From contig OZ025264.1 of the NCBI GenBank assembly GCA_964019135.1, positions 4,558,827 through 4,622,826 on the forward strand: a DNA stretch of 64,000 bases, read 5' to 3'. Shown here piece by piece: positions 22,901-31,689 of the stretch. The notes beneath the pieces were generated by a model, which worked only from the letters and a program-made list of their open reading frames with translations, ran no database searches and was not told where the DNA came from. This DNA comes from Arenicola marina (lineage: Eukaryota; Annelida; Polychaeta; Arenicolidae). Made by a program: the position numbers and the translations under genes. Numbering within the stretch: the stretch's first letter is position 1; the number at the start of each line of letters is the position of its first letter.

Positions 22901-25755
22901 ACCAACAACTGGTGAGTGGTGTCTCCATGTCCTGTAGACTGCCAACAACTGGTGAGTGGTGTCACCATGTCCTGTAGACTACCAACAAGTGGTGTGTGGT
23001 GTCATCGTGTCCTGTAGGCTACCAACAACTGGTGAGTGGTGTCACCATGTCCTGTAGACTACCAACAACTGGTGAGTGGTGTCACCATGTCCTGTAGGCT
23101 ACCAACAACTGGTGACTGGTGTCACCATGTCCTGTAGACTACCAACAACTGGTGAGTGGTGTCACCATGTCCTGTAGGCTACCAACAACTGGTGACTGGT
23201 GTCACCATGTCCTGTAGGCTACCAACAACTGGTGACTGGTGTCACCATGTCCTGTAGGCTACCAACAACTGGTGACTGGTGTCACCATGTCCTGTAGACT
23301 ACCAACAACTGGTGAGTGGTGTCACCATGTCCTGTAGGCTACCAACAACTGGTGACTGGTGTCACCATGTCCTGTAGGCTACCAACAACTGGTGACTGGT
23401 GTCACCATGTCCTGTAGGCCACCAACAACTGGTGAGTGGTGTCACCATGTCTTGTAGACTACCAACAACTGGTGAGTGGTGTCACGATGTCCTGTAGGCT
23501 ACCAACAAGTGGTGAGTGGTGTCACTATGTCCTGTAGACTACCAACAACTGGTGAGTGGTGTCACGATGTCCTGTAGGCTACCAACAAGTGGTGAGTGGT
23601 GTCACCATGTCCTGTAGACTACCAACAACTGGTGAGTGGTGTCACCATGTCCTGTAGGCTACCAACAAGTGGTGAGTGGTGTCACCATGTCCTGTAGACT
23701 ACCAACAACTGGTGAGTGGTGTCACCATGTCCTGTAGACTACCAACAACTGGTGAGTGGTGTCACCATGTCATGTAGGCTACCAACAAGTGGTAAATGGT
23801 GTCACTGCAGTTTGCCAACAACTGGAAGGATGTTGCGCTTGATTAATCATGTTGTAATGCACAAAGCTCGACAAAAGGAACTCACTTTGGGATTAAGTAT
23901 CATACAAATATTGATTGAAGTTTAAATGTGTACTTGAATGAGAGCAATCAGCATGAAACTACCCCGCATATCGTCACAGTACTGGTGACCCAGTTGACCC
24001 CTTGAACATTTAGTGTCACGGCGGTACAAACAAAGATATGTTAATGACTGTATCTAATTTGTGTCTTCAAGGTGCCGATGGAAGGAGTGAACGAACACCT
24101 CAATCAAGCGGTCCCTGCACATCTCATGACACTCAGTATTGAGTTCCGGAGGGACATAAAGCATCTATTTAAGAGTGACATCCAGCGGCGAATTGAGGAA
24201 ATAGAAAGCCCTTCAGCTGCAAGTGGAGCCTCTCTAGGTGCCGTCGGTGAAGCCACCGCCAACAATGATGACGTCACCACGCGATTAGGTATCGCCGAGC
24301 AGAAAGTCGCAAAACACGATCAGATGGTGGTGGTATTAAAGCGTGAGTTGGAGCGTTGCGCGCGCCAATTGGAAGGTTATGAACGCGGGCAGCGCTTGGA
24401 CCGGGCGTGTTTCGAGGAGTTGGATAAGAAGGTTCAGACACTCGAGCGGCAGATGGAGCTGAAGGAGGTGGCGCTGAATGACCACGCCTTGAAGCCTAAG
24501 AAGGTGGCGCTGGTGAAGCCCCTCAACTTGGCCAGCTACGACGGCATTCTGCTGTGGAGGATCGACAACTTCAGCAACAGGCGGCATGACGCCATCAGCG
24601 GGAGGGTGACCTGCTTCTCCTCACCCACATTCTATACCGGCAAGACAGGTCAGTGGATAAGTATATGTGCTTAGTCCATAGTTAATTGGTACCGTGAATT
24701 AATTACGTTAGGGATTGAGCTATATATATATATACTAGTTTTCCTGATTTTCATGTAGCTAAATCGGATACCCAGTTAATAATGATCATTGTTTGTTAGC
24801 ACAAAATCTAATTCAGCGTTAACTGATTGTGATTGTGACTCAATATTGTTATTGTGGTGACTCACGTCAACGCTACACTTTTGTGTAAACCTAAATTGGC
24901 GATAAACGTCATTGCTACAGACGGGTGTAAACCTATACTGGCGATTGACGTCAATGCTACAGACGGGTGTAAACCTTAACTGGCGACTCACGTCAATGCT
25001 ACAGACGGGTGTAAATCTAAACTGGCGGCTCGCGTCAATGCTACAGACGTGTGTCTAAATCTAAACTGGCGACTCCCGTCAATGCTACAGACGGGTGTAA
25101 ATCTAAACTGGCGGCTCGCGTCAATGCTACAGACGTGTGTCTAAATCTAAACTGGCGACTCGCGTCAATGCTACAGACGGGTGTAAATCTAAACTGGCGA
25201 CTCCCGTCAATGCTACAGACGGGTGTAAATCTAAACTGGCGGCTCGCGTCAATGCTACAGACGTGTGTCTAAATCTAAACTGACTCCCTTTCTGTAGGTC
25301 CTCACCTATGTAGCACCTGGCAATATATCGCCATATTAGCCAAGACACATGTGCATGCAATCGCCTCCAGCTTACAGGCTGTTCGCCACCATATTGCAGG
25401 GTACAAGATGCGTGCTTGCATCTGGCTAAACGGTGACGGGATTGGGAAAGGGACCCACATCTCCCTCTATCTCGTCTTGATGAGAGGCGAGTACGACGCA
25501 CGACTGCAGTGGCCCTTCCGCCAGGAGGTGACGATGATATTGCTAGACCACACCAACAGGGAGGACATCGTGTACGCCTTCCGCCCGGATCCGACCAGCT
25601 CCTCCTTCAACAAGCCCACCGGGGACATGAACACCGGCATTGGCTGCCCGCTCTTCATGTCCCTCACCGCCCTCAATAACCCTAACCATCGCTACATAGT
25701 CGACAACTCGGTCTCCGTCAAGATCATTATTGACATGACGGGGCTGGATCATTAG
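4739..25755 (+). CDS. TRAF2-like: TRAF2-like adaptor/E3 ligase gene, 8 coding exons
   Basis: Predicted product of about 530 residues (human TRAF2: 501). Visible in order: a C3HC4 RING (C28, C31, C43, H45, C48, C51, C66, C69), TRAF-type zinc fingers (about 100-220), a helical/coiled-coil stretch (about 291-360) and a MATH/TRAF-C domain (about 375-530) with the signatures YDGILLWRI, YKMRACIWLNGDG and GCPLF. TRAFs bind TNF-receptor and IL-1R/TLR-type complexes through the MATH domain as trimers and feed NF-kB and JNK signalling in the cytoplasm; that role is family knowledge. The RING (KYKC...CGHRYC) and the PDNA-KRE segment after it favour TRAF2, while parts of the MATH domain (GEYDA) resemble TRAF3/5. 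Coding exons: 4739-4908, 5277-5361, 6178-6276, 15898-16050, 16490-16564, 16780-16857, 24072-24648, 25400-25755. All joins keep frame. The one oddity is the exon 5 acceptor. Upstream non-coding exons are not excluded. Confidence 0.92.
4909..5276 (+). other. TRAF intron 1
   Basis: GTGAGT donor and TTTCAG acceptor. AT-rich, no repeat array or inserted element recognised. Confidence 0.7.
5277..5361 (+). CDS. TRAF2-like: TRAF exon 2: end of RING
   Basis: Opens after TTTCAG, completing an Arg codon, and supplies the last RING ligand pair (MCRAC, C66 and C69). It ends in phase 0 before GTAAAG. Confidence 0.9.
5362..6177 (+). repeat. TRAF intron 2 with degenerate minisatellite
   Basis: From about 5415 to 5850 the phrase GGTCTGATGGTAGTGCTAAC recurs in imperfect copies of roughly 23-30 bp. 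The remainder to the acceptor (CGGCAG at 6177) is unique sequence. Confidence 0.7.
6178..6276 (+). CDS. TRAF2-like: TRAF exon 3: RING-zinc finger linker
   Basis: 33 codons, phase 0 at both ends. It encodes TYPDNAIKREMARLA and then CHNEPCTWTG, the start of the first TRAF zinc finger. The arrangement PDNA-x2-RE followed by C-x4-CTWxG is the TRAF2 pattern. Confidence 0.88.
6462..6571. repeat. About 50-bp minisatellite, left half
   Basis: Imperfect copies of a unit containing GGGAACCAGTCACTCCACAG and a GGCCGG end. The array resumes at 7888-8030, so the DNA element at 6576-7883 inserted inside it. Confidence 0.65.
6796..7222. mobile_element. Miniature LTR element (TRIM-like), looks whole
   Basis: Two 141-bp direct repeats (6796-6936 and 7082-7222) begin TGTAGCAGTG and end CCGTTACA. 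They flank a 145-bp non-coding core. AAAG target duplications lie at 6792-6795 and 7223-7226, inside a 105-bp repeat unit of the host element. One base after the left repeat comes TGGAGCCCGACACAGG, suitable as a tRNA primer site, and just before the right repeat a purine run (AAAGAGGGGGGAA). Each terminal repeat contains a tRNA-like stretch with a box-B match (GAGTTCGACTCCC) and a weaker box A (AGTAGAGTGGTT). The core also contains five tandem 14-bp copies of CGGTCTGAGGACAG. Confidence 0.75.
7222..7795. repeat. 105-bp tandem repeats inside the CCGG element
   Basis: Five to six near-identical 105-bp units; the marker AAAAGCATTAAAAC occurs at 7222, 7327, 7432, 7537, 7642 and, in a variant form, 7747. 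The same unit fills 28870-29710. Both strands read open over several units because 105 is divisible by three; this is not coding. Confidence 0.85.
8031..8406. other. Intron 3 spacer
   Basis: Unique AT-rich sequence between two minisatellites; nothing recognised. Confidence 0.4.
8407..9822. repeat. 24-bp minisatellite, about 58 copies
   Basis: Unit GGGAGACAACCCAAGTTAGG plus GATG. The edges are more variable than the centre. Since 24 is a multiple of three, long frames stay open on both strands (about 350 residues forward, 448 reverse), but they are pure octapeptide repeats within TRAF intron 3. Confidence 0.95.
9975..10172 (-). mobile_element. tRNA-derived SINE, family 1 (reverse)
   Basis: Read on the minus strand it starts with a tRNA-like head (GCGCTCTACTGCC region with box A; GGTTCGACCCCC box B) and ends near the TTAAAGCGTCC tail shared with the copy at 29938-30189. 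A perfect 11-bp inverted repeat (ATATACAACCA, at 9950-9978) lies just outside the tail. Confidence 0.7.
10173..11640. other. Intron 3 spacer
   Basis: Contains GC-rich patches (10480-10700) and then AT-rich DNA. No gene, array or bounded transposon recognised. Confidence 0.4.
11641..11850. repeat. Tandem duplication of 105 bp
   Basis: Two head-to-tail copies (11641-11745, 11746-11850) differing at only a few bases. Unrelated in sequence to the other 105-bp repeat. Confidence 0.85.
12060..13130. repeat. 189-bp tandem repeat, about 5-6 copies
   Basis: The marker TGTCAGAGAGGGGAGTGCTA recurs at about 12391, 12580, 12769 and 12957, a spacing of 188-189 bp. Outer copies are more diverged. AT-rich and non-coding. 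Confidence 0.85.
13131..13482. other. Intron 3 spacer, GC-rich in its second half
   Basis: No recognised feature. Confidence 0.35.
13483..13941. mobile_element. Short inverted-repeat element (MITE)
   Basis: About 40 bp at the left (CACTTTAGGGTGAGTTCGGG) is inverted at the right end with several mismatches. The centre is non-coding. Target duplication not resolved, so the family is unassigned. Confidence 0.5.
13942..14875. other. Intron 3 spacer
   Basis: Includes a C-rich run near 14401-14430. No gene or element recognised. Confidence 0.35.
14880..15045 (+). mobile_element. SINE family 1, 5'-truncated copy
   Basis: Matches the body and tail of the SINE at 29938-30189 (CAGGATAAAGA-CCATGTC, then CCATTGAC and a GAAGTGTCC-type tail) without the tRNA-like head. 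Diverged. Confidence 0.55.
15310..15830. repeat. 33-bp minisatellite, about 15 copies
   Basis: Unit built on CGTAGCTCATTGAAATGCGT plus CCCCGTGTCCCCT. It is interrupted near 15454-15514 by a 60-bp sequence that recurs inverted at 54738-54797. The array ends about 65 bp before the exon 4 acceptor. Confidence 0.9.
15898..16050 (+). CDS. TRAF2-like: TRAF exon 4: zinc fingers
   Basis: 51 codons after CTCTCAG, ending before GTAAGT, phase 0 at both ends. Encodes CSFKKEECSDCGESV, then H-x4-ECPARKVSCPHC, the regular Cys/His spacing of TRAF-type zinc fingers. The last finger needs its His and Cys from exon 5. Confidence 0.9.
16051..16489 (+). other. TRAF intron 4
   Basis: Good GTAAGT donor. No repeat or element seen. 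The expected AG at its 3' end reads AA (16488-16489). Confidence 0.6.
16490..16564 (+). CDS. TRAF2-like: TRAF exon 5: zinc finger, acceptor not canonical
   Basis: 25 codons, MHDKMCPQMPVECSYCEKRG..., ending before GTAATT. The start at 16490 is set by protein fit: the preceding finger in exon 4 (CPHC-x11) needs the H and C of HDKMC, and phase 0 is required. The two bases before the exon are AA, not AG. The next in-phase AG acceptors (after 16501 or 16513) would drop the His ligand, and an upstream AG near 16445 is out of phase. Either a rare non-AG acceptor, a base change or sequence error, or a weakened exon. Confidence 0.75.
16565..16779 (+). other. TRAF intron 5
   Basis: GTAATT donor, CACGCAG acceptor; no inserted element recognised. 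Confidence 0.7.
16780..16857 (+). CDS. TRAF2-like: TRAF exon 6: last zinc finger; seed of satellite
   Basis: 26 codons encoding MREHTDPQKGDCTVPRRPCP then VGCNEL, ending CTG|GTGAGT. Its last 30 or so bases plus the donor (ACCATGTCCTGTAGGCTGCA onward) match the unit of the following satellite with about four mismatches in 37 positions. Confidence 0.88.
16858..23805 (+). repeat. 40-bp satellite, about 170 copies, in TRAF intron 6
   Basis: Unit GTGAGTGGTGTCACCATGTC followed by CTGTAGRCTACCAACAACTG; near-perfect head-to-tail array of about 6.9 kb. It begins at the real exon 6 donor, and every unit rebuilds that junction, CTG|GTGAGT. The first few units are the most divergent (GTATGACCTGTACGC, GTATGACATGTACGC types), the bulk is homogeneous, and the last fades near 23800. 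Variants (CAAGTGG, TCATCG, GGTGACTGG) are intermixed, and a roughly 1-kb block is duplicated around 20440-22500. Confidence 0.97.
23806..24071 (+). other. Unique end of TRAF intron 6
   Basis: Sequence between the satellite and the exon 7 acceptor (TTCAAG at 24071). Nothing else recognised. Confidence 0.6.
24072..24648 (+). CDS. TRAF2-like: TRAF exon 7: coiled coil and start of MATH
   Basis: Starts VPMEGVNEHL in phase 0 after TTCAAG. It encodes a charged helical segment (EFRRDIKHLFKSDIQRRIEE), an Ala/Ser/Gly-rich linker, a heptad-rich stretch (KVAKHDQMVVVLKREL... to ...VQTLERQMEL) and the first MATH strands (YDGILLWRIDNF, FSSPTFYTGKTG). Ends in phase 1 before GTCAGT. Confidence 0.93.
24649..25399 (+). 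repeat. TRAF intron 7 with 42-bp minisatellite
   Basis: From about 24850 to 25275, some ten copies of a 42-bp unit (GGTGTAAATCTAAACTGGCG, with TCAATGCTACAGACG). Preceded by a short TA run at 24721-24735. The last 120 bp before the ATTGCAG acceptor are unique. Confidence 0.88.
25400..25755 (+). CDS. TRAF2-like: TRAF exon 8: MATH domain and stop
   Basis: Joins in phase (K-T-G|YKM) and encodes the rest of the MATH/TRAF-C domain: ACIWLNGDGIGKGTHISLYL, WPFRQEVTMILLDH, AFRPDPTSSSF, GCPLF and the C-terminal SVKIIIDMTGLDH, then TAG. The end point matches the family (TRAF2 ends ...IVDLTGL). Confidence 0.95.
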
Positions 25756-25837
25756 AGTATATCGTTTAAACCGACAAGTTCATCCTCGACCCCCTCCCTA
25801 AATCGCAAATATTTGTGTTGTGGTTTGCGAATCCATG

Positions 25838-27595
25838 TATGCTGATAGATTGCCATTGACACATGTCTGGTGATGTCATAGCTTGACTGATAGATTGCCA
25901 CTGACACCTGTCTGATGATGTCATAGCTTGACTGATAGATTGCCACTGACACCTGCTGATAGATTGCCACTGACACATTTCTGGTGATGTCATAGCTTGA
26001 CTGATAGATGGCCACTGACACCTGTCTGGTGATGTCATAGCTTGACTGATAGATTGCCACTGACACCTGTCTGGTGATGTCATAGCTTGACTGATAGATC
26101 GCCATTGCCACCTGTCTGGTGATGTCATAGCGTGGCTGATAGATTGCCACTGACACCTGTCTGGTGATGTCATAGCTTGACTGATAGATTGCCATTGCCA
26201 CCTGTCTGGTGATGTCATAGCTTGACTGATAGATTGCCACTGACACCTGTCTGGTGATGTCATAGCTTGACTGATAGATTGCCACTGACACCTGTCTGGT
26301 GATGTCATAGCTTGACTGATAGATTGCCACTGACACCTGTCTGGTGATGTCATAGCTTGACTGATAGATTGCCATTGCCACCTGTCTGGTGATGTCATAG
26401 CGTGGCTGATAGATTGCCATTGCCACCTTTTTGGTGATGTCATAGCTTGACTGATAGATTGCCATTGCCACCTGTCTGGTGATGTCATAGCTTGACTGAT
26501 AGATTGCCACTGACACCTGTCTGGTGATGTCATAGCTTGACTGATAGATTGCCACTGACACCTGTCTGGTGATGTCATAGCTTGACTGATAGATTGCCAT
26601 TGCCACCTGTCTGGTGATGTCATAGCTTGACTGATAGATTGCCACTGACACCTGTCTGGTGATGTCATAGCTTGACTGATAGATTGCCACTGTCACCTGT
26701 CTGGTGATGTCATAGCTTGACTGATAGATTGCCACTGACACCTGTCTGGTGATGTCATATCGTGGCTGATAGATTGCCATTGCCACCTTTTTGGTGATGT
26801 CATAGCTTGACTGATAGATTGCCATTGCCACCTGTCTGGTGATGTCATAGCTTGACTGATAGATTGCCACTGACACCTGTCTGGTGATGTCATAGCTTGA
26901 CTGATAGATTGCCACTGACACCTGTCTGGTGATGTCATAGCTTGACTGATAGATTGCCACTGACACCTGTCTGGTGATGTCATAGCTTGACTGATAGATT
27001 GCCACTGACACCTGTCTGGTGATGTCATAGCTTGACTGATAGATTGCCATTGCCACCTGTCTGGTGATGTCATAGCGTGGCTGATAGATTGCCATTGCCA
27101 CCTTTTTGGTGATGTCATAGCTTGACTGATAGATTGCCATTGCCACCTTTCTGGTGATGTCATAGCTTGACTGATAGATTGCCATTGCCACCTGTCTGGT
27201 GATGTCATAGCGTGGCTGATAGATTGCCACTGACACCTGTCTGGTGATGTCATAACTTGACTGATAGATTGCCATTGCCACCTGTCTGGTGATGTCATAG
27301 CGTGGCTGATAGATTGCCACTGACACCTGTCTGGTGATGTCATAGCTTGACTGATAGATTGCCACTGACACCTGTCTGGTGATGTCATAGCTTGACTGAT
27401 AGATTGCCATTGCCACCTGTCTGGTGATGTCATAGCTTGACTGATAGATTGCCATTGCCACCTGTCTGGTGATGTCATAGCTTGACTGATAGATTGCCAC
27501 TGACACCTGTCTGGTGATGTCATAGCGTGGCTGATAGATTGCCATTGCCACCTGTCTGGTGATGTCATAGCGTGGCTGATAGATTTCCAATGACA
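25838..27595. repeat. 45-bp satellite after TRAF stop, about 39 copies
   Basis: Unit CTGATAGATTGCCACTGACA plus CCTGTCTGGTGATGTCATAG plus CTTGA, starting 82 bp past the stop codon. No AATAAA occurs between the stop and 27595, so the array is probably part of the 3' UTR if the signal at 27958 is used. A 614-residue reverse-strand frame is an artefact of the unit being 15 codons long. Confidence 0.95.
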
Positions 27596-28568
27596 CTAGT
27601 CATATTTTGCAAGTATAACTTGTTCTTTGAATTCAGCGCTTTTAATCACTTGATAGCAAAAGTCAGTTACAGTTTTGCAGAATGTCTTTCAATAATAACA
27701 AAAGAAAAAAAAGCGGACTGGTTCATAGACCCCTGGTTTTGGTACAGTTGTTATTATTGTAGGGGTTTTGTATGTCTGTAACTCGAATTGAATGAAACTT
27801 GTCAGTTGTTCCTTGTTCAGTTACAGTTGTTCAGCGTCTTTCAATAATAACAAGGGAAAAAAACAGACTGGTGCATAGTTCCCTGGTGTTGGTACAGGTG
27901 ATATATTCTTATACTGAATTTTTATGTCCAAGGTGTCTTTTAGTATGCAGTAATCTGAATAAAAACATTTGAACATTAACATTAATTCATACAAAAGCAT
28001 TTTCCTTCATTGAACCCATTCACTGTGTCAATAAACAGGAAGCAATTAGTAATTGAAATTGCAATTAACAGGTCTAAAATTATTACTTGATTGCTGTGAC
28101 CCATTTTGGTGCATTTATTAACATGTGAATTTACCAAATCACTGTTATCAAGCATTTGAATGTTCTAGTAAATCATCGTGTCAGTATACATTTATGTAGC
28201 TTCACAAGAAGTCTTTCAGAACTGTTTAGTAGTAAATACATCAGTACCTTTAACAAGAGCCGAAATCAGCCGGAAGCTGAGCCTTACTGACGGAAGTGAT
28301 TTTGTTACAGACGATCAGGAGAATTCATTTGCTAAATTATAATCCTATTTGGTCTAAATAGGGCCTGCAGCGGTCAATGTAGCATCAAATAGCTCATACA
28401 AACGGGCATGTCAGCCTACAATCGCACCTACAAGGGGCAACAGTGAGGGAATCGAGAGTGCCTCGAGTCCATTTCCCTATTCTCTCATTATTGGCGGCCG
28501 AGCCAGGGGGGTTCCCTTTGTGCGGCGCCATGGTTCCCAGGCTAAGGGCAATACGTCAATTGTGAGCA
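27596..28568. other. TRAF 3' flank
   Basis: Holds a diverged tandem duplication of about 120 bp (27670-27910; marker GTCTTTCAATAATAACAA) and otherwise unique AT-rich DNA up to the provirus target site CAGG. Confidence 0.5.
27958..27963 (+). terminator. Candidate polyadenylation signal for TRAF
   Basis: First AATAAA downstream of the TRAF stop on the same strand. Use of it would put the 45-bp satellite in the 3' UTR. Unproven. Confidence 0.3.
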
Positions 28569-28869
28569 CAGGTGTAGTATTTTGGGAATTTAGACAGTCA
28601 TAACGCCCAGTTCAGAACGCCTCGGTTCCCCCGTAGGGGTGTCGGCAGTTCCTGGAACAGCCGACGGCCCTTATCGGGAGGAACAGCCTGGCGTCCCCTC
28701 GGGCGATGCCCGGGGGGACAAAGGCTTAGGGATCTGGCTGGCCTAGGGCCGGTGTCACGGTCTGAAATTGTTACCGTGCTGAACTTACCGAGGCACCTTC
28801 TGCGCATGCGCAACTTCGGGCTGGTAAATTCAGACCGTTGCGGTCACAGTCTGAAATTGTAACCGTGCC

Positions 28870-29712
28870 GAAATTGTGCTTTTAACCGTAGTATGGCCGC
28901 CCATTGAGACAATTTCAGACTGGGGTAATCTCAGACCGCTACCAGCCGTGCTGGAATTGTACCGTGCCGAAATTGTTTTAATGCTTTTAACTGTAGTATG
29001 GCCGCCCATTGGGACAATTTCAGACTGGGGTAATCTCAGACCGCTACCAGCCGTGCTGGAATTGTACCGTGCCGACATTGTTTTAATGCTTTTAACCGTA
29101 GTATGGCCGCCCATTGGGACAATTTCAGACTGGGGTAATCTCAGACCGCTACCAGCCGTGATGGAATTGTACCGTGCCGAAATTGTTTTAATGCTTTTAA
29201 CCGTAGTATGGCCGCCCATTGGGACAATTTCAGACTGGGGTAATCTCAGACCGCTACCAGCCGTGCTGGAATTGTACCGTGCCGACATTGTTTTAATGCT
29301 TTTAACCGTATTATGGCCGCCCATTGGGACAATTTCAGACCGCTACCAGCCGTGCTGGAATTGTACCGTGCCGAAATTGTTTTAATGCTTTTAACCGTAG
29401 TATGGCCGCCCAGTGGGACAATTTCAGACTGGGGTAATCTCAGACCGCTACCAGCCGTGCTGGAATTGTACCGTGCCGAAATTGTTTTAATGCTTTTAAC
29501 CGTAGTATGGCCGCCCATTGGGACAATTTCAGACTGGGGGAATCTCCGACCGCTACCAGCCGTGCTGGAATTGTACCGTGCCGAAATTGTTTTAATGCTT
29601 TTAACCGTAGTATGGCCGCCCAGTGGGACAATTTCAGACTGGGGTAATCTCAGACCGCTACCAGCCGTGCTGGAATTGTACCGTGCCGAAATTGTTTTAA
29701 TGCTTTTAACAA
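28870..29712. repeat. 105-bp tandem repeats of the CCGG element
   Basis: Eight or so units of the same 105-bp sequence as at 7222-7795, in reverse orientation, with period markers at 28881, 28986 and 29091. One unit is shortened near 29330. Confidence 0.88.
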
Positions 29713-29937
29713 GGCAATTGGGCAAGACGCGCATAAAGAAGAATATCAACAGACTGCATGGTGCACTCTGGGAGTAGGCAGTTTTGTAAATAAACGATAA
29801 ATCAAAGCAGCGTGTCAATCTTCTTCATTTCTTCAACAGCCCCACAATTTGGTTGCTTGCAATGGCCAAGGCATGTGCATGTCCTGTTCTCATCTATAGC
29901 TTCAGCGCTAATTTCACACGTTCTTTCCAAACACAGT

Positions 29938-30189
29938 AGGGGGCGGCGCGACAGCTCAGTGGGCTAGAGCACTCGCAATGAGAGCTCTGTTCACTTGAGA
30001 GCCTAATGGCACGTGGGTTGGTGGTTCGCGCCCTGCTGTGGCCATGTCTATGTGGTCGCAGGATAAAGATCCCATGTCTTTCTTCGTAAAGAGTAGGGGG
30101 TTACCCCTGGGGACATGGCTCCACTCTCCCTTCCTTCTCCCATTGACACTATGTGACCAAAAAAGGGTTAAAGCGTCCTGAATAACCAG
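29938..30189 (+). mobile_element. tRNA-derived SINE, family 1, full copy
   Basis: 252 bp flanked by an exact 11-bp duplication CCAAACACAGT (29927-29937 and 30190-30200). The head has box A (CAGCTCAGTGGGCTAGAGCA) and box B (GGTGGTTCGCGCCC); the body has CAGGATAAAGATCCCATGTC and the tail AAAGCGTCCTGAATAACCAG. Other copies: 9975-10172, 14880-15045, 59468-59635. Confidence 0.85.
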
Positions 30190-30199
30190 CCAAACACAG

Positions 30200-31640
30200 T
30201 GACTTCAGCGGGTTCAATCAGCGCAAAATACGATGCGCGATGCATAATGTTTACTGAGGCTTAACCCCACAACAATTCATTACAAAGGCACTGTTTTTTT
30301 CCATATTGTCCCAACCGTATGGAGCTCACTTAAATCTCAGTACGAACACACATGTGACCACTGTGAATCCACATATCCAAGTATATGCTGTAAGAAAAAA
30401 AATTTGTATGCAGCTATTTTTCAATATCAAACATGCTCAGCATACATAGCTTGTTTCTTTTTGTGTGGGACCACTGGGTAGTTTGTCTCTGTACACATAG
30501 CAATAAAAGTCTTAACCCAAGAAAGATTGTGAGCCTCCAAACACGAAAGAAAAGCATAAACATGGTGTCCTATGAGGCTTACATTTTTGTGAAAGTGTGT
30601 CCTATAGATTTTCCGGTATGAGCATTATATGGAATGCTCAAATGTATCATAATGGCAAGTTGCAAGAATAATGTCACATTCACATCAAGTAATGAGTCTA
30701 CAGGAAACAAATGAAAGAGATATGGAAATGAATCGCAGATAGTAATACTACATCATAGTTATTTTTAAATATAAAACAAGCTCAGCTTGTAGCATGTTTT
30801 TCTTTTGTGTGGGACCACTGGGTAATTTGTCCCACACATTGAAATAAAACTCTTAACCCAGGGAAGGTTGTGAGCCTCCAAACACAAAAGAAAAACATAA
30901 ACATGGTGTCCTATGAGGCTTACTTCATACAGTTCTTTTTCAACATGGCTATTTGTATTGGTCTGTATGAATAAATTGTACCCACCGGCTAGGTGGGCAG
31001 TTTTTTAGGCAGGCGAACACTCAGCTGCATTTCAACCCACAACAAAAAAGGGCAATGTCAATCTAAGAAGTTCATAGTTTTCAACAAGAACTACTGCTGT
31101 GTAGTTACATGCCTTATTTATATATAATGTAAAGGGGGGACTGTGTAAAAAAGGTAGCGCTATTATTCATATTTCATGCACAAATATCTTAACATATCTG
31201 GTGTTTACAACTCTACAACAAGATTTGTGACCTGGCCATCTTTGATACCGCTTTACATCTTCCCTGATATCACTGATTTCTTTTAACTTCATCCCTCTGC
31301 AGTAATATTTTAGGCAGGCACAGGTAACAAATACAATAAAACTTGAACTGGCAAAGACACAGGTATAATTAGACATTGGTAACCTTAAATCTATGTGGAG
31401 TGGGAGGGCGATATGAATTATCTGCTATATTATTTATATATCATTTGTGAGCGAAAAATAGGGATGCGATCAAAAACTATACAATAAGCGGGCTTGCAGT
31501 TTTTTTTTGTTTTTTTTCCATTGGCTCATCTCATACAGAATGGGTGGGTACAAGGTAAATCAGCAAACCTAAGAGTAGAAGCAGTAAAAAACAGGTGTCG
31601 CACATTTTACATATATTATATAGTATGAGCTTGTAAACAC
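30200..31640. repeat. Spacer with a 155-bp direct repeat
   Basis: 30420-30575 and 30770-30925 are direct copies (marker TGTGTGGGACCACTGGGTA) about 350 bp apart. The rest is AT-rich with no gene recognised. Confidence 0.6.
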
Positions 31641-31689
31641 AATCTAACCCAAACTACACAACTGTATGAATTTCTTCAACTTGTAATTG

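Noticed and set aside
16858-23805. CRISPR array
   Set aside because: Repeats are contiguous without unique spacers and lie in a eukaryotic intron.
25752-27596. A 614-residue reverse-strand frame (repeat of YQSSYDITRQV)
   Set aside because: By-product of a 45-bp satellite; no start context, domain or codon bias beyond the repeat.
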